Under the pieces are notes generated by a model. That model saw only the letters and a program-made list of their open reading frames with translations, did no database searches and had not been told where the DNA came from. Both the position numbers and the translations under genes were made by a program. Positions 33,746 to 45,657 of a stretch of DNA of 64,000 nucleotides are shown here, one piece after another. The stretch is from Symbiodinium natans (taxonomy: Eukaryota; Sar; Dinophyceae; Suessiales; Symbiodiniaceae). Every line of letters begins with the position of its first letter. The stretch's first letter is position 1. The DNA lies in assembly GCA_905221605.1 (NCBI GenBank), contig CAJNDS010002146.1, forward strand, positions 436,001 to 500,000, given 5' to 3'.

Positions 33746-36700
33746 AGTTCAATACACATCCGGCGTGTTTGCAGAGCTGGGAGAAGTAGCATTGTGGTCC
33801 GCGTTGGCGGGGGAGAGTCCATTGCCGGTTGCACTGAGGAGCGAGAAGCCATCCCACTCGCGAAATCGCATGGTGATGCTCCTGGCCATGGGCACTGTGT
33901 CAGTCGTCAGGCTGCAGACAAGACTTTCGCATCCACAAGAGAGCTTCGGAACGGGCGTGCCAGAGGCTTGAGCTCCATCCTGTAAGAGTCAGTTCTACAC
34001 CGGCCTCGGTCTGCCTCGCTGTATTGAGTTTCGGATGTAAGGTTGGCTTAGTGGTCGCTGGCGCTGCGGTGGCTGCAGCTTTGAGGGCAACCGAGGAAAT
34101 TGGGCGCAAACAAATTAGGGGTACCTTCGGGGGGCTCTGCCACGCAAGAAGCACAGTAGCTGCAGCCACATGCAATGGACAATGCAGGAGAACTGGCCAG
34201 AAGACGAAGGACTGGAGTGACTGGAGTGACCCCAGTTCTGCTGATTCCTTGGTTTCGTTTGATGTTGGAGGGGGAAGCATACTCCACGCCGAAAGCAATG
34301 TCCTGAAGAACGGCCTTACAATAGACATGCTAGGTCACTGGTCTGTTTACGGCTACACGAGACCGAGCCAAGGCAGAAAAACAATGCCACGGGAAGCTTG
34401 CAGCTTTGGCTAACCCTCCGCTCGAACTGTGTAAGCTAATGACTTGCATCGCTTGCCAGGACCAACAACAACGCTTAGGTTCGGCACCCAAGGCTTCGGG
34501 CAGCCTTCACCGCAGCCACCGCCGCCACCTCCGCCACCTCCAGCGCAGCTGGAGCCAGGGACTCAGCAAAGCAAGGGGGGCGTTGATGTGTCCTAATAGC
34601 GAGTGCCCACCCAGGAGTCCAGCGCCGAGCATGGCCGCCTGGCAGCAGCATGTAGAAGCCATATTGACATAGGGAAACCATATCAAGTGATGACCAACTC
34701 AAACAAAGTAACCTTTTAAGAAGGAAGACAGGAAGGAAAGGAAACACAGGAGGGAGGTTGGGAGGGTGCTTCCCCACCGGTCTTGGATCCGTCGGGGGCG
34801 GGGGGTGGCTGTTGGAGGGGGGGCGGCTCAGATGCCTGCATAGGCTTTTTTCGTTTCCTGCGAAGACCCTATAGGGTTTTGATTTTTTTTAGATCCCTAG
34901 CCGATCTTTGTTTGATCCCCGGCTTTGAAGTTTTCGTGACCCTTAGTTTTTGATCCCTCGCCCCTTCGTATCGGTGTGATGCAGTCGGTGCTCACTATGC
35001 AGCGTGTGCCTCAAGGATACTGCCTTGCTGGTGACGCTAATCAGCTTGCCATGGCCCCAGCGTTACGAAGGATGTCTGAGAAGGGTTGCATTCCTGGAGC
35101 TGTGCCTTTTGAAGTTTCGTAATCCCTAAACCCCTAAATCCCTAAAACCCTAAACCCTAAATCCCTAAACCCTAAACCCCTAGAGTCCCTAAACCCTTGT
35201 GGGGAGGCTCTTCCTGGGCAGTGTCTGTTTGAGTCTGCTTGGCATCCTGGCGCTGCGCCGCTGCAGAGCTCCGGCAGCTCCTGCGCTCCGCAGAGCGATG
35301 GACGACCCGCAGCAGAGGACGGCCACCGATTTATAATCGGGCCTTTTCGAAGTGAGAGTACGTGAGATTCCCTTCTGAAGTCCGCAGGTCCAGAGTAGGA
35401 GGAAGCAAGATTCCCTTTTGTTTAAATCCGAAGGTCAAGATTGAAGATGAGGGTCGCAAAGGCGCAGAGAAGCGAGTAGCAGCCCGTGTGACGGAAGACA
35501 ACCCGTTCAGGAGCCAGCTGGACTGGGAGGAGAAGCTCCAGCTCGCCAAGGCTGGGGATGGGCGCGCTTTCAGTTTCGGCTCTGAAGTCACGTGACGTCG
35601 CCCGCGGAGGTGCCTTAACAAACAGGCGATAGCGCAAGATAGCTGAAGGTGCTTCTCAAGTTTTCCGATCCCCGAAGTGCCGCGAGGATTGCTTCTGCGA
35701 AGACACCTTGCCGACCTTGCCGAACAGCAAGCTGTCACTCTGACCGTTTGCACAGTTCCCAACTAATTAAGTCACCGCGAGCAGGGGAAACCAAGAGTAG
35801 CTTCTCCGAAACGGTTGACCCTAGCCGAAGGCACGTTCGAGGAGCATGTTCTTACACCATGTCTAGGGGGCATGGGTTGGTACAGACAGACCTTTGGCCC
35901 AGAAATTTATGTAGAGCGTGATTCTGAGATGTACAGCTTGCTCAGATGTACGTCGCGGTTGTTTCGGCGTTTAGCTCCAAGGTTCAAAGCCAAAGTCTGC
36001 GGAAGCGTCGTCGCAAGGGCACGTACTTTTGCAAATTGCTATAACGGAAGTCCGTCCCGACTGACATGCAAGTTCGCTGCAGACTTTCAGCGCTGGACAA
36101 GAGTTCATGCTTAGCCAAAGGCTAGCACGGTTGATATGCTCCTGTCGAGAAGAAACGTGCTGCATGGATTGGGCGGCCTCAATCCGCACATCGTGCGTGT
36201 GAAGAAGCATGGAAGGTTGGAAGGCAACGGCAGCTACACTTAAGACCTAAGACGATCTTAAGATGGCTTTGTAACCGGCTTTGCAATCAGCTGAACAGAT
36301 TCTGAGCTGCAATGGGCAACACATATGGGGGTTTATGAAAATAGGGGACCCCCACTAGAGATCCCCAAATAAAAGGATCCCCTTATACTATGGACCCCAA
36401 TAAGGTACCCCAAACATGTGAGGAACACGGCAGCTGACATGACAGGCTGAGGCCGATGGCAAGGGCCCACCACCGGCACTGCCAGCGCCGAAGGCTAGCG
36501 CTCTCAGGAAGATGCAGATGGACGTAAAAAAGTACCAAGGAGCAGCAAGTTGATATCGTTTCAACAAAGCTGCAGCATGAGCTGTGAGGTCGCTGCTGCT
36601 TGAGCCAAGATATATTCGTGCTTTACTTTTTTGAGATGCCGCGATGTCAGGATGGAAGCCATGCCATGTAACCCCAGGGTTTTCCAAGTTGGCCGATCAT

Positions 36701-36764
36701 GGCGAGTTCCCAGCGTGGTACAGCTCATTGAAAGGAGGCTGCTCCCGATAATGTTCTCGGACAG
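33746..36764. other. No confident gene; two weak coding candidates
   Basis: Two frames look mildly coding. At 35362-35595 a charged 77-codon plus frame ends VTEDNPFRSQLDWEEKLQLA and onward. At about 35846-36114 a plus frame reads GMGWYRQTFGPEIYVERDSE then MYSLL, which faintly recalls thioredoxin-like AhpC/TSA2 proteins. Neither has supporting splice structure. A telomere-like tract lies at 35121-35197. Confidence 0.3.
35121..35197. repeat. Interstitial telomere-like CCCTAAA tract
   Basis: About nine CCCTAAA units with variants CCCCTAAAT and CCCTAAAA, opposite in orientation to the tract at 33699. Confidence 0.85.
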
Positions 36765-37190
36765 GTGTCCATGATGGTCATTGAATCTGATTCTGATACG
36801 GAGAAGGGGAAGGCTCGCCTGGACTTTTGTGGGCTTGCGCCGCAGACCGTCGCTGCAGACCAAACTGCAGACTGTTTGAAGGCTCCGGTGCCTCCCCCAG
36901 CGCCAGCGGCGACGGCGCCCCCTGGGGCCCCTCCAGCAGCAGTGCCAGCAGCGCCACCGGCTCCGCCTGCTGCAGGGGCGCCCGCGCAGGCAACGAGCCT
37001 GGCGTGTCGCAGTGTGAGCAGTGCTTCCTTTCGAATATGCTTCCATCTTGTGAAGCTTTGAAGGAGAAGCCGAAGAAAGAGAAGAAGGACAAGAAAAAGA
37101 AAGCAAAGAGCTCGTCGTCATCGCGGGGGCCTCTTGTGTCGACGGTCAGGCCTCGACGATTGCAGCTGCCCTCTAGAAAGTTGTGAAGTC
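36765..37190 (+). CDS. Low-complexity Pro/Ala then Lys/Ser-rich coding segment
   Basis: Two overlapping frames look like parts of one disordered, nuclear-type protein. The first (from about 36770) reads MMVIESDSDTEKGKARLDF, then a Pro/Ala-rich run to about 37000. The second (from about 37050) reads EALKEKPKKEKKDKKKKAKS followed by SSSSRGP. A frame change between them requires an intron or shift near 37000-37050. A further fragment near 37289-37345 reads LLRNSDSDSDAPKKKRRPG, repeating the same acidic-Ser then basic pattern, which supports a real gene. The basic blocks resemble nuclear localisation signals. I cannot define exons or name a family. Confidence 0.35.
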
Positions 37191-37344
37191 GCGGTTTTAA
37201 GCCAAAACGACCTAGCACCGAGGGACGTCCCGGCATCGGACGATTCTGAAAGTTTCTTAGATGTGGCCCCAGCAGCCCCTTTGAGCTTCTGAGGAACAGC
37301 GACAGCGATTCGGATGCGCCGAAGAAGAAGCGAAGGCCTGGCAG

Positions 37345-37540
37345 GTTATACATTTATATACAATGTATATTATATATATAATATGATATGATATAATATA
37401 ATATAATTTAATATAATATAATATAGTATACTATAGTTAATATAATATGATGTAATGATATAGTATAATGTAATATAATATAGTATAATATAATGTAACA
37501 TAGAATAATATAATATAATATAATATAATATATACATGTT
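37345..37540. repeat. AT-rich TATAA microsatellite
   Basis: Nearly pure A/T sequence built on ATAATATAAT units, about 190 bp. Tyr/Ile-rich frames across it are artefacts. Confidence 0.9.
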
Positions 37541-40500
37541 TATAATCATGTAAATCAGTCGTCTTTCACAACGTGTTCCAGCATGAGTTCCACCATGTTT
37601 CCCCCACCCTCCCAAAGCACGCGAAAACATAGGAGTCATAAGAATACACGAGTAAGGACTCCGAGGACTGAGCCCATGGCCAAAGCCCTTGATGCGTCTT
37701 GCATCCGAAGGATCAACAACTTTAGCTCATTGCGGAATATCGAGAAGGAGCGAGTTTGCCCGGCACGCTTCGAGGAAGTGGTTTCCTGCAGTTGAAATTG
37801 CGCAGTCGGTGATGTGTCAGCTATAGCTTCTTCAGCTGACTGAAATACGGCTGTATGAGAATCATACTTGCACGCCAGGCGGAAGTGCGCAAAAACCGCA
37901 ACGCGGGTGCGGATGCCGCCAAGGCAATGCTGAAAGCAAGGACCTCATCTGCCTCATCACAACTCAGCCTCAACCTCCGCGATTGAAGTTTTCTCAATGC
38001 TCCAGGCTTTTTGAGCAACGGATCGAGCTTTCTGAAATTCTGAAACATCTGATTTGATCCCATTTGCCGTGCAGCGATCTCAGGCACTCAGCGACAATCC
38101 GTACTTCGCTCCATAAGGCCAGATGTTCGTTTGCAAGTTGCAACCAAGTTGAAAGGAGCATAGGTTTCGAGCAGTCGCACGTCCGAGTTGAATGGAGAAT
38201 TATTGAGAGCGTAGATGACAAGCGAGACGGCGTTCACATGCCACAGCGCTTCCTTGCATTTGTGCGAGACTTATTGGCAATTTGACTGTTTTCTGCGTCT
38301 CCCCGTGTGCAAGAATGTGCAAGATGGTGCGAGTATGGATTGTGCTGCAGGCGTTCGGCCATGTCCACAGCGGGCTGCAGCTGCAGCTCTCATGATGATT
38401 CAGAGATCGTGAACAAGTTTCAGTTCTAAACCTCGTAATTAAGTTTGAGAGCTGCAGAGCTGTTCGACCGTCAAAGTATGTTTCTGGGATCAGAAAGTGG
38501 CACCATGCCTCAAATGCGCCTCTACGAGCAATTAACGTCAGTGAAAAGTCGCCGCCATCTGCCGCTATTTTGTTCATGTTAACACAAATGAGTTTTATTC
38601 AGCCTGACTCAGCAACAGAGTCTTGTGATAGCAAGAGTCTGCCACTCTAGCCTTTGCATACTTCATGGTCTTCTGCTTCTGTTTATGAATGCCGAGAGTT
38701 CTGAAATTTGTACTCATGGCTGCAGCGCATGACTCGCGAAAGGAGCTTGTTTGCATTAAGTCTGTTCTTCCACCCTTCTTTGGGCTCAACAGGGCCTGTG
38801 GAGAGGGCAGGGGTAGATGTGACGAAGTAGACAGTCTCGACCACCACTTGGTCATTGCTGGCCTCGTGCCATGCGGCATCAGGCCCTGCCCTGAGAAAAG
38901 AACTTAGCACGGCTTTGCCGGTGGCTCACCAGCTTTGCGACCTTTGCGACGGATGTACGGCACTACAAGCGGCTAGGAGAAGAGTGGCTGCATCAGGCCT
39001 TGTTGACAGCTTTGCCACTCTTCGTTCTTCTTCGCTACAATCTGCAACTCGGATTGCATGAAGCAGTGAAAGCATGTGAAAGCCACACGATGCTACATGG
39101 ACGTGCAATCCCAGTGTCTGCACAATGGTGTAGCCCTTCAGTTATCTGGCATCAAGGGTGTTGTGGCATCTCAGTCCGGAACAAACACTTTACTGCTAAA
39201 TAGAACTACCAAATGCCGAAACCAACGTGCCGAAGCCAGCGTGCAAGAGCCTGGAGCCACGCAATTTTCTTGGTTGGCTGTGAGTGCTCACTGAGACTGC
39301 GCTGCGCGCTGTGAGTCATCGGGTGCAGTGGCCAACCTCTTCTGACTCACCGAGGTGCGAAGACAGACTGCCCAAGAAGGCACGTTGTGCAGTGGTTGAA
39401 CCATCCTGGTTGTTCAATGGCGCGCCTTCAGCTCATTGCGAATCTTCCAGCAGCGCCTGCCCCCCGCAACCGTCCCCACTCCTGAGAAGCCTTGGGCAAT
39501 CTCGGCCAGCTGCATGTGCAGGGGGTGTACCCAGCAGAGACATGAGGTGTGTCAGATTTGTCTTCAGATGCAGGTTGTGCAACCAACTTCGGTGCCCAGC
39601 CTGCCTCCACAGGCATCTTCCCTTCTGTGCACTTCCATGCTCATGCCCACATCTGCCCACTCGAGACATGCAAGGGGTAAGAATTGCCCAGTGTCTACCG
39701 ACAGCTGCTCTGTGTGTAAGATTGCTCCATGTTGCTTGTTCTTCAGGCCATGGATGCCTGGCGACCCGAGAGCAAGGTCTCCCCTTCAGTTGAGCCATCC
39801 AGAGCCTTTTTTAAGCGAATATGCAGGCTTCCAAGGTCCACCAAAAAATTGGTCCCGACTCTGTTCGACTGCTGTCGCACTCCCTCTTCACAAGTTTGCA
39901 GTAGTTCAACGTTTTGGCATCTGTTTCGGCATCTGTTTCGGCTTCTTGTGCTTTTCTGAGCAGAGCCTGAGAGCTGCAAGGGAGGCGATCCGACACTGAG
40001 TGCGCCCTGGGCAGCCTAGGCCGAGGACGCCCAGGCAGAGTGCCACAGCCTAAGTCGACGTGGATGCCCAACCACACCGGGGCCCTACAACCCATGCCCA
40101 GCTAACGCATCGACTTGGGCGGCGATCCCTGCCACTGTCATGGCGAAGCTGACAGCGTCGTCGTGTAGTACAACTAGTACGTAGTGACAATGCAGATTTA
40201 GGAGCATGTGTAATCTGTGTTTTGCCTGCGAGACCGTGTCGCTTGCCCCCACCACGCCATATCCCCGCGTCACTTACTTGTATCGATGTGGGAGGAAAAC
40301 GTGTGCAGCAATTCCACCCACCATCATGATGAAGCTGACAGACAGCACTGTCCTGTGGGCCTCTTGTTAGCCTGGCGAGTAGTTTCGAAAGTCCAGGTGG
40401 CTTCTGGGGCTGCCTGGCCTTGCCAGGCTGCATTCCAAAAGGTTGGCCGGCATGTCTGGGCGGCTTCAAAAATCCTAAGGTGTAGTGTGGTGAGAGCTGT

Positions 40501-43479
40501 CCGAGAGGTACCAGGGCTGTTTCACACCCGACTTACCGAGATTGAGTGCTGCTACCCCGACCCCATTACTCCACTACCCCACGACCCCACTGCCCCACTG
40601 CTACCCCACCACTACCCATTACCCCGCCTCACCCGCAGCTGTTCTGATGCACGGTCTTAAAGATGTTCTGTCCCTACTTTGAAAGAATTGCAGGGCGGTT
40701 AAGAGGCGACGCACAATGACTCACATGAGCTGCTTTTCAGGCTCCATCGGTGCTCTCTGCGACCCCTCGCAGGGCAAGCCAGGCAACGTGAGCTGGTTGC
40801 AGAATGAAACGCTGCCAACCATGCCGCAGACCTGACCGCAACAATCCGGAACATTGCGTTCCGCGAGAGCTGCACCTCTTGAGGACTTGAGGTTGTGGCT
40901 GCTGTTGCATTGTGCGAAGGCGAGTTTTAAATACCGCCTGGCCGCTAATCACAAATTCAGGCAGCCTTGGGCTACAGTGCAGTCTTTCCTCCCAGGTGAA
41001 CACTGTCAGGTATGGCAATTGGTGAATCATCACGAAGCGCCATCACAAAGTGGTACAGTGTCCGACAGTCTCCGACAGTCTCCGATGGGATGGGTGGCGA
41101 GTAGTACAGGGCTTTATGTTCTCACTTAGCGTGCAGCGAAGTGCCATGGGAAGCCTGAGTCCACAGTGGCCCTGTGGCCTGTAATGGCCACAACCGGGGG
41201 GGGGGGGGGGGGGTGCGAATTTGTAGGCAGTTTGCCATGTTAGCTCTTTCTTTCTTTCTTCCCCAACCCGCCGTAGATTCCCTATAGCTGTGTCCGTATG
41301 ACTCCTGATTCCGTGGTGGTCGCTGCACGTGCCCGACCAAACCATGTCGAGCGTTTCTTCACATTACAATGTCCGTGGGGAGGGTCCAAGGCGGGGTAGT
41401 TATTCTGAGGTAACCCTGCAACAGTATGTAACAGTGCCGTTTGCAGGATGCAAGGCTGATCACCGCACTCACACTCATTCTCACACTCGGCGTGGCGATC
41501 GTGGATCTTCTGCGACTTACGCAGCCAACTGCGTTGTTCGACTGCGGGCAGTAAACAGCTGCACAGAGCGAGCCGCGCTTGATGCTGCTGGCTGAATGAG
41601 TTGCAGAAGGCTTCGCTGGACCAGCGATGTGCAAAGCGTGCGTAGCACGGAATACCCGAATACCCCGTGTCTGTCCTGAACCAATGAGGCAGATGCAGTG
41701 CGCAGTGCTTGAAGATTGCGGTTCAGCATTTCGACTCTGATTTCTTCCTTTCCTGATTGGTTCATGACCTGAACCTGCACTCACCTGGAACTGCCACGGC
41801 CTCGATGCCTCAGTGACCAGTGCAGAAGCAGAAGTAAGGTTGTCTGGCTGTTCTTCTTGCCGCATGTCAAATGCAAAGAATGACGCTGGATTGCCCTGTT
41901 GCTGAATGTATTTGAAACCATTTTTTTGAGTTGGCAGGTGATAGTTTCATAGTACCACGAGAGCAATCTAAACGTGTCATTTGGCGGCATCAGCCCGGCT
42001 TGGCAGACGGCAGCAACGCTGCTGTTGAGTTTCATGAGCTGAGCTCGCTTAGTACATATGGAGTTTGCAAGGAGCTCCACCAACGCGCGCAGTAGTGCCC
42101 GGATAACGTGCGTAAGACTGGAGCTGGTGATGGGACGACCTAATCTGTGCCAGTTTAAGGAGCCCAAACGATACTCAATGTTCTGAACAATTCATCGTTG
42201 CATTGGGCTGATCTGCAAACTGTCACGGATACGGACCAGAATGCTAGAAATCACCCTGTGAGCATGCCATAGGAATGTTCGGAGAAGGATGCGAGAGTCA
42301 AAAGAGGTACATCATGTCAGATTTTCGTTGCAATCGGGGCGATACCTCTCTGCGATCGGGCTGGTTTGTGCTAACATTTCAGGCGCGTGGGCGCAGGGGG
42401 TGGGGGGGTTGGGGAGGTCGGGGGGGGTGGGGGGCGGGTAATTTCGTCCATTCTAATATGATGCCCCTGCCCAAAACATCCGTATGTACAGCGTTTTCGC
42501 CCTTGGCGAAGGTGCCCAAAACACTGGTATTTGCAGTGTTATTCCTTCTCTATACAACATGTTATGGAACAAGACACGCGGTCACAAGCGTTCATGCCTT
42601 TTCCGAAGATGCTATTGGTATTTGCAGCATTTTTGCCGTACACATCTTTGCCACTTTGTACAACATAAGTAAGCACAAAAGCGCTGTGCACAGTGCTTTC
42701 GCCCGAAAAAAGCGTCAAAAAAAAAAAACAGCACTTTCAAACTCGCACTTCGCAAGTTTCGAAAGCATCACCGTGCGCAGTGTTTTTGCGCACGCGAACA
42801 CAAATCCCTTGGTGGCAGTGGTGACTTTGAACATAGTAAAGATACGTCCAGCGAATGCGAGCACAAAGACCTTGAGTTCTTCACGTTGTCCGGAGTCCAA
42901 CGCCAAAATGACACGCGCAGAACCCGGCCGCAATGCATGATGTAACCTTTTGGGGTGACCGTTCGGCAATGGTTGCAAAACATACTCATACACAAAAAGT
43001 TCAGCTTCATACGTGAGGCTGAGCCGGGTGTCGAGAGCTCGTCTCCTGAATCTGGACTCTGAAGCTCTGAGCGTGGCACATGTCTAGCTTTTTTGAACTC
43101 TTGCGTTCGACTCAGACCGCCAGGCGCTTGTGGCTGGTACAACAGAAGCCATAAGTTGGAATTGCAGAGCCTTATCGGAAGGACTCAACGCATCAAAATG
43201 CAGTGCTTTGCTAGTCCGGTGCCACCTCATCCAGCCGTGATGGCCACCAACCGAAAGTGCCCAGGCCGAGAGGAGCTTTCTGTCCGGAGCTATTTGTGTT
43301 TGTGTTCAGTGTTGCTCAGGATGCCATAAGGTGCCATAGGGTGCCCAGTGCAGCTCTCGGGGTTCGAAGGATGTTGGGACATGGGTGTTTGTGCGTTAGT
43401 TCATCCGCCCAGAAGCTTGTCTGCTGTTGGAGATTGTTTGTGGAATGCTTAGCTTGTGGAGCTTGTGTGGTGCCTTGAA
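37541..43479. other. No recognisable gene
   Basis: Short unassigned frames on both strands. Seen here: a C-rich tract with CTACCCC words near 40550-40630, a G homopolymer of about 19 bases near 41196-41213, a G-rich patch near 42395-42438, and loosely repeated CAGTGTTTTCGCC-like words at 42488-42795. A 221-codon frame over that last region (42275-42940) has no domain and looks fortuitous. The unique flank ends at 43479 where the gene array begins. Confidence 0.4.
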
Positions 43480-43744
43480 CCTAGCCGAAAAGGCGTGGTG
43501 CTCTGACTTCCGGGATCGGGATTCCCGTTGCGACGGCTTTGCACCATCTATTGTTGAACGTGTTGATGTGGGGCACCACGTGAGAGCTGGCAATACGTCG
43601 GCTCTCCGCGGCAGGATGCGCTGGAGACGCGCTGTAAAAGAGCTGCTGTAGATGCTCGCAGCCTATGGAAGCTTGAGGCAGGTTTGCATGGCAGCTTGCC
43701 GGGTACTAGCACATCAGGGGTATCGTGCTATATCATGTTGGAAG

Positions 43745-43761
43745 CAATTTTTGCTCTTCAG
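43745..43761 (+). promoter_or_regulatory. Possible trans-splice acceptor, array gene
   Basis: A T-rich stretch ending CTCTTCAG at 43761, 41 bases before the ATG, repeated unchanged in all six copies. A second AG (TCACAG) follows six bases later. Confidence 0.4.
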
Positions 43762-43802
43762 TCACAGGGGTCGCAGCGCGCAGCCACAGGAGGTCGACAG
43801 CC

Positions 43803-45222
43803 ATGGCCACCAGCCGTAGTGCACAGATCTATGAGGGCCTGAACCATGCGACCGAAATGCCAGAGCCGCGCAAGGCTCCTCGCTGGTACCTCATTGGTGC
43901 CGGTGTGGTGCTGCTTGCGGTCGCCGGCGTGGCTGCCAAGGCGTACTCGTCCTCCGGGGCCCTGTTCTCCGCCAGCGCCACGCGCGGGGGTGAGGTTCAG
44001 GATTGGGAGGAACTCCCAGGGATGGACAAGGTCATCAAGAAGGCGCAGTCCTTGACACTCAAGCATCCGCTCCGCAACTTGAATGATCTATTCTACGACT
44101 CCCAACCGGAGGAAGTCCCTTGGATCCGCACCGAATCTGGGTCCATGTTAAGGATCCTTTTCTTTTGCTGCTTTTGTTGTTGTTCCAGGGTCCTTTATGG
44201 CTGCTTGACGTTGCCCACCATTGCCCACCAACCGACAGGGTAGCTGGGCCCGTAATTTCTCGCATCAAGGAATGCGTGATCGACACCGTTCAGGCAGCGG
44301 CCTACCTGGGCCAGGCCGTTGTGTTCCTCTACAAGGCCATCGACTATGCGTCTTGTCTGGTACAGTACTTGCCTTTCTTGTTCAGATTGGTTTTGTTCCA
44401 CCTCGGCCTGTGTTTTTTGAATGTTTCCCGTGCTACCTAGAACGGCCTCGAGTGTCCTGACAACTCCCCAGTGGGTTGCGCTGCCAGCGTCGCCGGCTTC
44501 ATCACATCCATCACCTGGATTGCCTCGTACTTGTCCTTCGCAGCCAACGCCTGCGGCCAGGCCGTGAACTCGGGTGCGCTCTGCGCAGGCACAAAGAGGG
44601 CTTTCGACTTTCTTTTTTCAAGTCGTTTCTGTACAACCTGGGATGGGGATAACAGGCCGCTCTCCTGCTGGTGTTAGCCTTCACACATGCTTGTGGCACA
44701 GGCGACTTCACAGCTCTCATGGCCAATTTTGGCGAGATCGCGACGGTAGGTGCCGCAGTGAAGGCGGACTGCGACTTCGGCAAGAACGCGATCAGCATCA
44801 TCACGAATCCAGACCCTGTCTCCCCGCCCTGGGCCCAGTTCGTCCCGGGCGGCGCCGGACCCGAGGCCGAGAAGATCCTTGCGATCAAGGGCCACCAGGA
44901 GGCCAAGCGCAACCGGGACTTCGACATCACGCAGTGCGTCATGGATGTGACCAACTCAGCCTCCTACATCGTGCGAGTCATCCTTCAGATTCGAGCTGCT
45001 GGCAGTGCTTGCCCAGACCCCAAGGCATGTGCTGTCGGGATCATGAACATCATTTCATCCTTCGCGTGGATCTCCCAGTTCACGGCCTTGGCCGTGTCGG
45101 ACTGCCAGGTGGGTGCCGACCAGAAAGCACTGTGCACAGCGGACATATCTGACATGGTCGCGGCTGTGACCAACGGCCCTGCGGCCGGCATCGCCTCCAC
45201 TTCCGACTGCGCGGACCTTTAA
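43803..45222 (+). CDS. Array gene copy 1: membrane-anchored two-module Cys protein
   Basis: Model: exons 43803-44140, 44239-44359, 44441-44588, 44702-45222; 375 residues. A polar N-terminus (1-28) precedes one membrane segment (about 29-46, WYLIGAGVVLLAVAGVAA), suggesting a signal anchor with the rest outside the cytosol. Two homologous modules follow: Cys 125, 158, 166, 191, 201, 226 (plus Cys 152), and Cys 281, 306, 312, 337, 347, 372. The last four cysteines of each have spacing x24, x9, x24; both contain CPD, W-I and ALC words. Intron 2 is GT-AG (81 bp), intron 3 GC-AG (113 bp). Intron 1 is GT-AG (98 bp) in this model; an alternative joins 44114 to 44189 and gives 383 residues. ATG follows a pyrimidine-AG site (43761) suited to trans-splicing. 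The family is unnamed to me; function unknown. Confidence 0.85.
44589..44701 (+). other. GC-AG intron 3 of array gene (copy 1 example)
   Basis: Exon 3 ends TGCGCAG and the intron starts GCACAAAG; it ends GGCACAG before GCGAC. Both borders read CAG|GC. Joining G|GC keeps the frame and places exactly 24 residues between Cys201 and Cys226, the same spacing as in the uninterrupted second module (347 to 372), which independently supports the junction. Non-GT donors are known in dinoflagellates. Confidence 0.8.
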
Positions 45223-45657
45223 ACTCTAAGAGCAGCTTGCAGCTGTGCCTTGAAAATAGTGTATAGTGTAGTGCAGAATTTCAATTTTGGTTTAACTGGT
45301 TCTTTCCTGGTCGCATTCCCGGAAGAGTTTTGAGCCTAGCCGAAAAGGCGTGGTGCTCTGACTTCCGGGATCGGGATTCCCGTTGCGACGGCTTTGCACC
45401 ATCTATTGTTGAACGTGTTGATGTGGGGCACCACGTGAGAGCTGGCAATACGTCGGCTCTCCGCGGCAGGATGCGCTGGAGACGCGCTGTAAAAGAGCTG
45501 CTGTAGATGCTCGCAGCCTATGGAAGCTTGAGGCAGGTTTGCATGGCAGCTTGCCGGGTACTAGCACATCAGGGGTATCGTGCTATATCATGTTGGAAGC
45601 AATTTTTGCTCTTCAGTCACAGGGGTCGCAGCGCGCAGCCACAGGAGGTCGACAGCC

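Noticed and set aside
42275-42940. 221-codon plus frame
   Set aside because: Crosses a G-rich tract and eroded repeats; no domain, and composition changes abruptly along it.
44574-45152. 192-codon plus frame rich in Arg/His inside array units
   Set aside because: Alternative frame of exon 4 running through intron 3; it is broken or shortened in copies 2, 4 and 6, while the Cys-rich frame is kept in all six.
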